This document shows, piece after piece, positions 1 to 6,217 of a stretch of 11,017 bases of DNA. The stretch's first letter is position 1. Each line of letters begins with the position of its first letter. The position numbers and the translations under genes are program-made. Below the pieces are notes generated by a model. That model ran no database searches. It saw only the letters and a list, made by a program, of their open reading frames with translations, and was not told the origin of the DNA. The DNA is from Pseudomonadota bacterium (GTDB lineage Bacteria > Pseudomonadota > Alphaproteobacteria > Rhizobiales > Rhizobiaceae). The stretch is from NCBI GenBank assembly GCA_023428515.1, contig JAEYXI010000473.1, forward strand, positions 1 through 11,017, given 5' to 3'.

Positions 1-1023
1 GTCGCGGAGAATTCGGGCGGCGTGCACTGCCTGAAATACGGACTGACCGCCAACAACGTGCTCGGCATCGAGATGGTGCTGATGGACGGCGAGGTGGTGA
101 GGCTTGGCGGCAAGCATCTTGACAGCGGCGGCTACGACCTGCTCGGCGTGATGACCGGCTCCGAAGGCCTGCTTGGCGTGGTGACGGAGGTGACGGTGCG
201 CATCCTCAAGAAGCCGGACACGGCGCGCGCCCTGCTGATCGGCTTCCCGACCTCGGAACAGGGCGGCCAGTGCGTCGCCGACATCATCGGCGCCGGCATC
301 ATTCCGGGCGGCATGGAGATGATGGACCGCCCGGCGATCAAGGCGGCGGAGGACTTCGTCCAGGTCGGTTATCCGCTCGACGTGGAAGCGCTGCTGATCG
401 TCGAGCTCGACGGCCCCGGCGCCGAAGTCGATCACCTGATTTCCGAAGTCGAGGCGATCGCCGGCCGCAATGGCTCGACCACCTGCCGTATATCCACCTC
501 CGAAGAGGAGCGCATGGCGTTCTGGGCGGGCCGCAAGGCGGCCTTTCCGGCGGTCGGCCGCATCTCGCCCGATTATCTGTGCATGGACGGCACGATCCCG
601 CGCAAGGAACTGCCGAAGGTGCTGGCGGGCATGCGCGAGCTTTCGGAGAAATACCGCCTGCGGGTCGCCAACGTCTTTCACGCGGGCGATGGCAACCTGC
701 ACCCGCTCATCCTCTACGACGCCAACAAGGACGACGAGCTTGAGCGGGCGGAGGCCTTCGGCGCCGACATATTGCGCCTGTGCGTCCAGGTCGGCGGTGT
801 GCTGACCGGCGAGCATGGCGTCGGCGTGGAAAAGCGCGACCTGATGCCGGAGATGTTTTCGGAAGACGACCTCAACCAGCAGATCAGGGTCAAATGCGCC
901 TTCGACCCGAACCACCTGCTCAACCCCGGCAAGGTCTTTCCGCAGCTTCGCCGCTGCGCGGAACTCGGCCGCATGCATGTCTCCGGGGGCAAGCTGCCGT
1001 TTCCGAGCATTCCGAGGTTCTGA
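1..1023 (+). CDS. glcD: Glycolate oxidase FAD subunit GlcD (5' partial)
   Basis: FAD-linked catalytic subunit of glycolate oxidase, which oxidises glycolate (and usually D-lactate) to glyoxylate at the membrane together with GlcE and GlcF. The frame is open from base 1, and the first visible residues (AENSGGVHCLKYG) are the FAD-binding core of the VAO/FAD_binding_4 fold, so the gene begins before the window. About 340 residues are visible; E. coli GlcD has about 499, so roughly 155-160 N-terminal residues are missing because of the window edge, not mutation. The C-terminal FAD-oxidase domain shows HAGDGNLHP at visible residues 227-235 and the motif GVLTGEHGVGVEKRD just downstream, then the typical ending FDPNHLLNPGKVFP. 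The stop TGA overlaps an ATG (TGATG). It is the first visible gene of a glcD-glcE-membrane protein-glcF operon. No frameshift is seen. The alternative, a D-lactate dehydrogenase paralogue, is unlikely given the glcE and glcF neighbours. Confidence 0.95.
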   Translation, partial: VAENSGGVHCLKYGLTANNVLGIEMVLMDGEVVRLGGKHLDSGGYDLLGVMTGSEGLLGVVTEVTVRILKKPDTARALLIGFPTSEQGGQCVADIIGAGIIPGGMEMMDRPAIKAAEDFVQVGYPLDVEALLIVELDGPGAEVDHLISEVEAIAGRNGSTTCRISTSEEERMAFWAGRKAAFPAVGRISPDYLCMDGTIPRKELPKVLAGMRELSEKYRLRVANVFHAGDGNLHPLILYDANKDDELERAEAFGADILRLCVQVGGVLTGEHGVGVEKRDLMPEMFSEDDLNQQIRVKCAFDPNHLLNPGKVFPQLRRCAELGRMHVSGGKLPFPSIPRF

Positions 1024-1208
1024 TGGCGATGGGCACGGCGCCAACGCTTTCCCTCCCCCTCGAGGGGAGGGTGACCGCGAAGCGGTCCGGTGGGATCCCC
1101 TCCGCTCGGCTCTGCGTGGGTTTACCGCCGAGCACTGCCGCAGCGACCCCCTCTGACTGCTTCGCAGCCATCTCCCCCTCGAGGGGGGAGAAAAGGCAGC
1201 GCGCATGA
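1023..1208 (+). other. Open frame through the repeat, overlapping glcD stop and glcE start
   Basis: An ATG at 1023 overlaps the glcD stop (TGATG). Its frame stays open for 61 codons through the whole palindromic element and ends at a TGA (1206-1208) that overlaps the glcE start (ATGA). The would-be peptide is low-complexity and looks like translated repeat (LSLPLEGR near the start, SPSRGEKR near the end), with no recognisable domain. It is probably not a functional protein. It could keep ribosomes moving from glcD into glcE by termination-reinitiation at both junctions. Equally, the frame could be open by chance, because GC-rich repeats contain few stop codons. It is listed because the coupling geometry is exact, not because I am confident that it is a gene. 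Confidence 0.25.
1048..1193. repeat. Rhizobial-type palindromic intergenic element between glcD and glcE
   Basis: A 146-bp element whose two ends are inverted, imperfect copies of each other. The left arm (about 1048-1100) has a near-palindrome centred on CTCGAG (1059-1064) and then the perfect stem GACCGC-GAA-GCGGTC (1073-1087). The right arm read on the opposite strand repeats this order: CTCGAG at 1178-1183, then GACTGC-TTC-GCAGCC (1155-1169). The centre has a stem GCTCGGC/GCCGAGC (1104-1110 with 1127-1133). The whole element can therefore fold into one long branched hairpin in the mRNA. I recall sequences of this style (CCCCCTCGAGGGGG next to a GCGAAGC stem) as abundant dispersed repeats in Mesorhizobium-like genomes. 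No transposase or target-site duplication is seen. It fills almost all of the spacer between glcD and glcE. Confidence 0.85.
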
Positions 1209-2467
1209 CCACCTTCCTTCCCTTCACCGCGGCCGACGTCGCCACCGCTGTCGAATGGGCGATCTCGGAAGCGGCGCGGGTCGAGATTGTCGGGCATGGC
1301 TCGAAGCGCGGTATAGGACGCCCCTCGCAATGCGAGCATGCGATCGATCTGTCCGCCATGTCGGGCGTCACGCTCTACGAGCCGGAGGAACTGGTGCTGT
1401 CCGCCAAGGCCGGCACGCCGGTCGCCGACATCGAGCGGCTGCTTGCCCAGAACGGGCAGGAGCTCGCCTTCGAGCCGATGGACTGCTCGCGGCTGTTCAA
1501 CCACGATACGCGCGGCGGCAAGGGCGGCACGATCGGCGGAGCGATTGCCGCGAACCTTTCAGGACCACGCCGGCTGAAAGCGGGCGCAGCGCGAGATCAC
1601 ATATTGGGCGTCAGCGTCGTGTCGGGACGCGGCGAGACCTTCAAGTCGGGCGGGCGCGTGGTGAAGAACGTCACCGGCTACGACCTTTCCAAGCTGATGA
1701 CGGGATCGTGGGGCACGCTCGGCGTGCTCACCGACGTGACGATCAAGGTGCTGCCTGCTGCCGAGACCGAGACGACGCTGGCGATCCGCGGGTTGACTGA
1801 CGAGGACGCGACCGCGGCGATGGCGCTGGCGATGGGGTCGAGCGCCGAGGTTTCGGCGGCGGCCCACCTGCCCTACGGCCTGACCGAGCGCGTGGCGAGC
1901 GACATGCGCGGCGCGGACGCGGCAACGCTACTGCGCGTCGAAGGTTTCGGGCCTTCGGTGGCATGGCGCGTGGAATTGCTGAAGGGCCTGCTGAAGAACG
2001 CCGGCCCGATCGAAGAGATGACGGGCTCGGGCTCGAAAACGCTGTGGCGCGACATACGGGACTGCACGCCCTTCGCCGACGGAACACAACGCCCGGTCTG
2101 GCGTGTATCGATGGCGCCGTCAGAGGCCCACAAGATGGTGATGGCATTGCGCGTCGAGGCCGGAGCCGAGGCTTTCTACGACTGGCAGGGCGGGCTCGTC
2201 TGGCTGCGCATGGAGGCGGAGCCGGAAGGCGATACTCTGCGCAGATCGATCCGCCAGTTCGGCGGCGGCCATGCGACGCTGGTGCGGGCGAGCCCCGCCT
2301 GGCGCGCGGCGGTGCCCGTATTCGAGCCGCAGCCGGCCTCGCTCGCCGCGCTGTCGGCGCGGCTGAAGGCCGAATTCGACCCGAAGGGCCTGCTCAATCC
2401 CGGGAGAATGGCAGCGGCCGCCGACTCTGCTACGCTCGGCCAGGAAACGGAGGAGAATGCGTCATGA
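1205..2467 (+). CDS. glcE: Glycolate oxidase FAD-binding subunit GlcE
   Basis: Second flavoprotein subunit of glycolate oxidase, 420 residues (E. coli GlcE is about 350; alphaproteobacterial versions are usually longer). The FAD_binding_4 signature is clear: GGKGGTIGGAIAANLSG at about residues 104-120, then ARDHILGVSVVSGRGE and VVKNVTGYDLSKLM from residue 152, continuing into GSWGTLGVLTDVTIKVLP. The C-terminus ends with the typical LKAEFDPKGLLNPGRM followed by a short tail. The start ATG at 1205 is supported by the homologous N-terminus and by AAAAGG (1191-1196), eight bases upstream, which lies at the edge of the palindromic repeat. The stop overlaps the start of the next gene (ATGA at 2464-2467), which suggests translational coupling. 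It is separated from glcD by the repeat but is on the same strand with no terminator-plus-T-tract between them, so co-transcription is likely. Confidence 0.93.
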   Translation: MTTFLPFTAADVATAVEWAISEAARVEIVGHGSKRGIGRPSQCEHAIDLSAMSGVTLYEPEELVLSAKAGTPVADIERLLAQNGQELAFEPMDCSRLFNHDTRGGKGGTIGGAIAANLSGPRRLKAGAARDHILGVSVVSGRGETFKSGGRVVKNVTGYDLSKLMTGSWGTLGVLTDVTIKVLPAAETETTLAIRGLTDEDATAAMALAMGSSAEVSAAAHLPYGLTERVASDMRGADAATLLRVEGFGPSVAWRVELLKGLLKNAGPIEEMTGSGSKTLWRDIRDCTPFADGTQRPVWRVSMAPSEAHKMVMALRVEAGAEAFYDWQGGLVWLRMEAEPEGDTLRRSIRQFGGGHATLVRASPAWRAAVPVFEPQPASLAALSARLKAEFDPKGLLNPGRMAAAADSATLGQETEENAS

Positions 2468-2841
2468 CCGATACACCGCCCCCCGCAGCACCTCGCCAGA
2501 CCGACCGCTGGCTCGAGCCCGGCCAGACGAATGCGCTGGTCGTCTACATCCTCTATCTCGCCGGACTGGTCATCGGCATTAGCGGCCTCGTCGGGCTGGT
2601 GATCGCCTACATCAATCGCGGCAAGGCCGGCGGCTTCGTCGAGACGCACTACACTTGGCAGATCCGGACCTTCTGGATCGGGCTGCTCTATGCGCTGATC
2701 TCGGCGGTGCTGATGTTCCTCGCCATCGGCTTTATCCTGCTGTTCGCAGTCGCGGTGTGGTTCATCGTGCGGGTGGTCATCGGCATCCAGACCCTGCAGC
2801 GCGGCGAGCCTATCAAGAACCCAGAGAGCTGGCTGATCTAG
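2464..2841 (+). CDS. Small three-helix membrane protein, DUF4870/COG3671-like
   Basis: A 125-residue protein with a short Pro-rich N-terminus (residues 1-20) and hydrophobic stretches at about 24-50, 70-89 and 90-108, so probably three membrane helices. The segment ETHYTWQIRTFWIGLLY (residues 60-76) matches what I recall of the DUF4870/COG3671 group of uncharacterised membrane proteins. Function is unknown. The start ATG overlaps the glcE stop (ATGA), and a near-ideal Shine-Dalgarno GGAGGAG (2449-2455) lies eight bases upstream; this is the strongest site in the operon. The stop TAG is 17 bases before the glcF start. Position suggests co-expression with glycolate oxidase. A role in membrane attachment of GlcDEF or in glycolate/glyoxylate handling is only inference; it could equally be a passenger gene. 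Confidence 0.85.
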   Translation: MTDTPPPAAPRQTDRWLEPGQTNALVVYILYLAGLVIGISGLVGLVIAYINRGKAGGFVETHYTWQIRTFWIGLLYALISAVLMFLAIGFILLFAVAVWFIVRVVIGIQTLQRGEPIKNPESWLI

Positions 2842-2858
2842 CCAAGGACAGCGCCCGC

Positions 2859-4169
2859 GTGCAAACCACCTTCACCGCCGAGCAGCTCGCCGATCCGCAT
2901 GTCGAGGAATCGGAAAAGATCCTGCGCAAATGCGTGCATTGCGGCTTCTGCACGGCGACCTGTCCGACCTATGTGACGCTCGGCAATGAACTCGACAGCC
3001 CGCGCGGGCGCATCTACCTGATCAAGGACATGCTGGAGAACGGGCGGGCGGCGGACGAGCAGATCGTCACCCATATCGACCGTTGCCTGTCCTGCCTGTC
3101 CTGCATGACGACATGCCCGTCCGGCGTGAACTATATGCATCTCGTCGACCATGCGCGGGTGCATATCGAGAAGACCTACAAGCGGCCCTTCGCCAACCGG
3201 ACGATCCGCGCGATGCTGGCGGCCGTGCTGCCCTACCCCGGCCGTTTCCGCACGGCTCTGATGCTGGCGAAGCTCGGGCGGCCGTTTGCCGGATTGTTCG
3301 AACGGATGCCTGCGCTGAAGCCGCTGTCGGCCATGCTGAAGCTCGCGCCTGCTTCAGTGCCCCGGCGTTCGCGCAACTCTTCGCCGGGCGTGCATGCCGC
3401 CGTCGGCGCGCGGAAAAAGCGCGTCGCGCTGCTGACGGGCTGCGCGCAGGCCGTGCTCGAGCCCGGCATCAACGACGCGACTATCTCGCTGCTCAACCGG
3501 TTGGGCGTAGAGGTCGTGGTCCCGAAAGGCGAGACCTGCTGCGGATCGCTAACCCACCACATGGGCCACGAGGATGCCGCACTCGCCTCTGCGCGGCAGA
3601 ATATCGATGTGTGGACGCATGCGATCGAGAAAGGTGGGCTCGACGCGATCATCATCACCGCTTCCGGCTGCGGCACGACGATCAAGGACTACGGCTTCAT
3701 GCTCAGGCTCGATCCGGCCTATGCCGAGAAAGCGGCACGGGTTTCGGCACTTGCCAGGGACGTGACGGAATTCCTCGCCACGCTCGACCTGCCGCAACCC
3801 GCGCACAAGCCCGACCTCACCGTCGCCTACCACTCGGCCTGCTCGATGCAGCACGGCCAGAAGATCACGCGCCAGCCCAAGGAGTTGCTTGCGAAGGCCG
3901 GCTTCACCGTGAAGGAGCCGCGCGAAGGACATCTATGCTGCGGCTCGGCCGGCACCTACAACATCATGCAGCCGGAGATTTCCGCGCGGCTGTTGGAACG
4001 CAAGGTGAGGAACATCGAGGCGACGGGGGCCGCGCTCGTCGCCTCCGGCAACATAGGCTGCATCACGCAGATCGCCTCGGCGGCGAAGCTGCCCGTGGTG
4101 CACACGGTCGAACTGCTCGACTGGGCCTATGGCGGGAAGAAGCCGGCGGGACTTCGCACGATCGCCTAG
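2859..4169 (+). CDS. glcF: Glycolate oxidase iron-sulfur subunit GlcF
   Basis: Electron-transfer subunit of glycolate oxidase, 436 residues (E. coli 407). Two ferredoxin-type 4Fe-4S motifs are intact: C25-x2-C28-x2-C31-x3-C35-P and C76-x2-C79-x2-C82-x3-C86-P. Two CCG domains follow, with CCG at residues 227-229 and 360-362, as in heterodisulfide reductase-type proteins. I chose GTG at 2859 as start because the translation MQTTFTAEQLADP matches the GlcF N-terminus and AAGGA (2844-2848) lies ten bases upstream. The frame is open further upstream, but that stretch lies inside the preceding membrane-protein gene read in another frame. It is the last gene of the operon; a strong hairpin follows 10 bases after the stop. 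Electrons from the GlcD/GlcE flavins would pass through it to the respiratory quinone pool. Confidence 0.95.
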   Translation: MQTTFTAEQLADPHVEESEKILRKCVHCGFCTATCPTYVTLGNELDSPRGRIYLIKDMLENGRAADEQIVTHIDRCLSCLSCMTTCPSGVNYMHLVDHARVHIEKTYKRPFANRTIRAMLAAVLPYPGRFRTALMLAKLGRPFAGLFERMPALKPLSAMLKLAPASVPRRSRNSSPGVHAAVGARKKRVALLTGCAQAVLEPGINDATISLLNRLGVEVVVPKGETCCGSLTHHMGHEDAALASARQNIDVWTHAIEKGGLDAIIITASGCGTTIKDYGFMLRLDPAYAEKAARVSALARDVTEFLATLDLPQPAHKPDLTVAYHSACSMQHGQKITRQPKELLAKAGFTVKEPREGHLCCGSAGTYNIMQPEISARLLERKVRNIEATGAALVASGNIGCITQIASAAKLPVVHTVELLDWAYGGKKPAGLRTIA

Positions 4170-4179
4170 CGCAAAAAAG

Positions 4180-4218
4180 AAAGGGCGGGCGGCTGTTTTT
4201 GTCGCCGCTCCGCCCTTT
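4180..4218. terminator. Hairpin terminator between convergent glcF and L,D-transpeptidase
   Basis: AAAGGGCGG (4180-4188) plus GCGGC (4189-4193) pairs with GCCGC (4204-4208) and CCGCCCTTT (4210-4218). This gives a 14-bp stem with a single T bulge and a ten-base loop. On the minus strand the stem is followed directly by CTTTTTTGC, a proper U-tract, so it is a classical intrinsic terminator for the L,D-transpeptidase gene, 94 bases after its stop. On the plus strand it starts 10 bases after the glcF stop but lacks a following T-run, so it would work less well there, or would serve as a 3'-end stabilising hairpin. Confidence 0.8.
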
Positions 4219-4311
4219 GCCGGCAGGCCAGCGCCCCCGCGCGCGGCCCGTCCCCCGACCTCTGGATTCAATATGCTGGGATTGTCCCTGCCCCGATTGC
4301 CCGGGCGGTTC

Positions 4312-5064
4312 TTACATCACCACGACCTTGGTGCCAACGCCGACCCGCTCGTAGAGCTCGACGACATCCTCGTTGCGCATGCGGATGCAGCCGGACGAGA
4401 CGGCCTGGCCGATCGTCCAGGGCTGGTTGGTGCCGTGGATGCGGTAGAGCGTCGAGCCCAGATAGAGCGCGCGTGCGCCGAGCGGATTTTCCGGACCGCC
4501 GGGCATATGGGCCGGCAAGACGCGCCCCTTGGCGCGCTCGCGCGCGATCATCTCGGCCGGCGGACGCCAGTCGGGCCATTCGGCCTTGCGCGTGACCTTG
4601 TGCGAGCCGGCCCACTCGAAGCCGGGCTTGCCGGTGCCGACGCCATAACGCCGCGCCATGCCGCCAGCCTCGACCAGGAAAAGGAAGTTCTGGGTGGTGT
4701 CGATGATGATCGTGCCGGGCGCTTCGGTGCCGTCATAGGCGACTTCCTGCGGCAGGTAGATCGGGTTCATCTCGCGGCGGACGGCGCGCTTTTCCTGCGG
4801 CGCGACGGCGGCGGTCTGCACCCTATCGGGGCTGCCCATCAGGCGGCGCACGCTGCGGCGAGCCTCGACCTCGTTCGGGAAGGCCTTGTGCTTCTTCTTC
4901 AGGAGAACCTTGCCCGGCGCATGGCCGAGTTGCATGACCCATGGCGCGGAAAGATCGGGGCTCACCACGACCGGCGGCCGCTCGGCATAACGATCATTGG
5001 CGGAAGCGGGCTGGACCGAAGCCGCGGCAAGCGCCGCGCCGGCAATCAGAAGAACTCTTTTCAT
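4312..5064 (-). CDS. L,D-transpeptidase (YkuD domain), secreted
   Basis: Periplasmic enzyme of the YkuD family, which makes 3-3 peptidoglycan cross-links or attaches outer-membrane proteins to peptidoglycan through a catalytic cysteine. The protein is 250 residues. Residues 1-22 form a signal peptide (MKR, then an Ala/Leu-rich core ending ASA), which places the start at 5064 although the frame is open further upstream. The catalytic domain covers about residues 115-250 and ends with the family signature: H210-G211-T212, then SSGCIRM with catalytic Cys226. The middle part (about 23-110) is basic and has no recognised domain. It is convergent with glcF, with a terminator hairpin in between, and divergent from tag across a 193-bp gap that contains two GANTC sites (5148-5152 and 5214-5218). 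The precise substrate (cross-linking versus lipoprotein attachment) cannot be told from sequence. Confidence 0.92.
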   Translation of the reverse strand: MKRVLLIAGAALAAASVQPASANDRYAERPPVVVSPDLSAPWVMQLGHAPGKVLLKKKHKAFPNEVEARRSVRRLMGSPDRVQTAAVAPQEKRAVRREMNPIYLPQEVAYDGTEAPGTIIIDTTQNFLFLVEAGGMARRYGVGTGKPGFEWAGSHKVTRKAEWPDWRPPAEMIARERAKGRVLPAHMPGGPENPLGARALYLGSTLYRIHGTNQPWTIGQAVSSGCIRMRNEDVVELYERVGVGTKVVVM

Positions 5065-5257
5065 GTCACGCAACTCTCGACTGGTCTTGTGACGAGGTCC
5101 CCCCTCGCCTTGCCCGCCATGTTGGGGTCGAGCGGCAACCGAATGGTGAATCGGAAATGCTTCGGATGCGCGTTTGTCAGTAAACCTTTTGGTGTGGTTA
5201 CCGGGCGGTTCAGGAATCTGGTAAAGGCTCCGTAAAAGATCGAACGAGGCGTGAAGA

Positions 5258-5890
5258 ATGGCGGAAGCAGGATTGGTCGAGGGGCCCGACGGCGTCATCC
5301 GCTGCGCCTGGCACGGCAACCTGCCTGACTATCTCGCCTATCACGACCGTGAGTGGGGACGGCCGGTGGCCGACGACATCAGGCTGTTCGAAAAGATCTG
5401 CCTGGAAGGATTCCAGTCCGGCCTCTCCTGGCTGACCATCCTCAGGAAGCGCGAGAATTTCCGCGCCGCCTTCGCCGGTTTCGATTTCAACAAGGTCGCT
5501 GATTTCGACGAAGCGGACGTCGAGCGGCTGCTCGGGGATGCCGGCATCATCCGCCATCGCGGCAAGATCGTCTCGACGATCAACAACGCCCGCCGCGCGC
5601 AGGAGATGGTGGCGGGGGCAGGTTCGCTCGCGGCATGGTTCTGGCAGTTCGAGCCTGGTCCGAAGGAGCGGCCGACAAAGGTGGACCTCGCGCATTTGCG
5701 GGCCAATCCGACCACCGCCGTTTCGGTGCGCATCTCCAAGGAGCTGAAGAAGCGCGGCTGGAGCTTCGTCGGGCCGACGACGGTCTATGCGTTCATGCAG
5801 GCGATGGGGCTAGTCAACGACCACATCGAGGGATGCTATTGCCGGGCGGAAATCGAGAGAGAGCGCAAGGCGTTCAAGCGCCCCGGCTGA
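5258..5890 (+). CDS. tag: DNA-3-methyladenine glycosylase I
   Basis: Base-excision repair enzyme that removes 3-methyladenine from alkylated DNA. The 210-residue protein closely follows E. coli Tag (187 residues) with an extra 12 N-terminal residues. The zinc-binding residues of E. coli Tag (C4, H17, H175, C179) correspond to C16, H29 (in YHDREWG), H189 and C193 (in LVNDHIEGC). The active-site glutamate E38 corresponds to E50 in ICLEGFQSGLSW. Other conserved blocks are DAGIIRHRGKI and LKKRGWSFVGPTTVYAFMQA. The start at 5258 is the first sensible ATG; the upstream purine-rich GAGGCGTGAAG is a modest ribosome site. A TTGTCA hexamer at 5174-5179 could be a -35 box, but I see no convincing -10. 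It is divergent from the L,D-transpeptidase gene and convergent with the small membrane protein gene at 5897, with only six bases between the stops. Confidence 0.96.
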   Translation: MAEAGLVEGPDGVIRCAWHGNLPDYLAYHDREWGRPVADDIRLFEKICLEGFQSGLSWLTILRKRENFRAAFAGFDFNKVADFDEADVERLLGDAGIIRHRGKIVSTINNARRAQEMVAGAGSLAAWFWQFEPGPKERPTKVDLAHLRANPTTAVSVRISKELKKRGWSFVGPTTVYAFMQAMGLVNDHIEGCYCRAEIERERKAFKRPG

Positions 5891-5896
5891 GCGACG

Positions 5897-6130
5897 TCAG
5901 ACCACGCGGCTGGACAGGCCAATGATCACCACGGCGACGATCGCCACAACCGGGTAGATCACAAGCAGGCCAGTGACGAGGGCGTCCGACATGGTCATCC
6001 TCGGGGCGGACCCTTGCGACGGCGACGCCTCGAACGGGCCCGCTGCGACGCGCACGGCCGTCCGGGCCGCACCGTCGGCGGCCTTCAGGCCGATCGCGTA
6101 GCTTGCCGTATTGTCCTGTCCGCGCGCCAT
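5897..6130 (-). CDS. Small single-helix membrane protein, hypothetical
   Basis: A 77-residue product with a soluble, Ala/Gly-rich N-terminal half and one strong hydrophobic helix at about residues 51-72, ending SSRVV. I do not recognise a family. It is supported as a real gene by G/C-rich third codon positions like the neighbouring genes, by GAGG eight bases before the ATG at 6130, and by its fit between flanking genes: 87 bases after the amidotransferase stop on the same strand and 6 bases from the tag stop. A shorter product of 31 residues, starting at the second ATG of MTMSDAL (GAGG six bases upstream), would keep the helix only and is a real alternative. No signal peptide is seen, so the likely topology is a single inner-membrane anchor. 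Confidence 0.6.
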   Translation of the reverse strand: MARGQDNTASYAIGLKAADGAARTAVRVAAGPFEASPSQGSAPRMTMSDALVTGLLVIYPVVAIVAVVIIGLSSRVV

Positions 6131-6159
6131 GAGTCGTGCCTCGAAAGCTTATGGCGTGC

Positions 6160-6187
6160 GTTATCGCGACGGATTGTGACCGGACAA
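6160..6187 (-). promoter_or_regulatory. Possible sigma-70 promoter for the small membrane protein gene
   Basis: On the minus strand TTGTCC (6187-6182) is followed after 16 bases by GATAAC (6165-6160). The -10-like box ends about 30 bases before the ATG at 6130, a normal leader length. Both boxes deviate from consensus, and alphaproteobacterial promoters are hard to call by eye, so this is tentative. It would let the small gene be expressed apart from the amidotransferase gene upstream. Confidence 0.3.
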
Positions 6188-6217
6188 TGCCGCTTTGGTG
6201 GCGCAACTGTTTCAAAT

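Noticed and set aside
920..1504. A 194-codon minus-strand open frame across the glcD end, the repeat and the glcE start
   Set aside because: It is antisense to two well-supported genes and contains translated repeat (SPLEGEMAAKQSEG); no independent coding evidence.
2655..2858. Longer GlcF with an upstream start
   Set aside because: This stretch overlaps the membrane-protein gene in a different frame and gives an Arg/Ala/His-rich sequence unlike any GlcF; the GTG at 2859 gives the family N-terminus.
5065..5319. N-terminal extension of the L,D-transpeptidase to an ATG at 5319
   Set aside because: It would bury the signal peptide internally and overlap the start of tag; MKRVLL at 5064 is the natural start.
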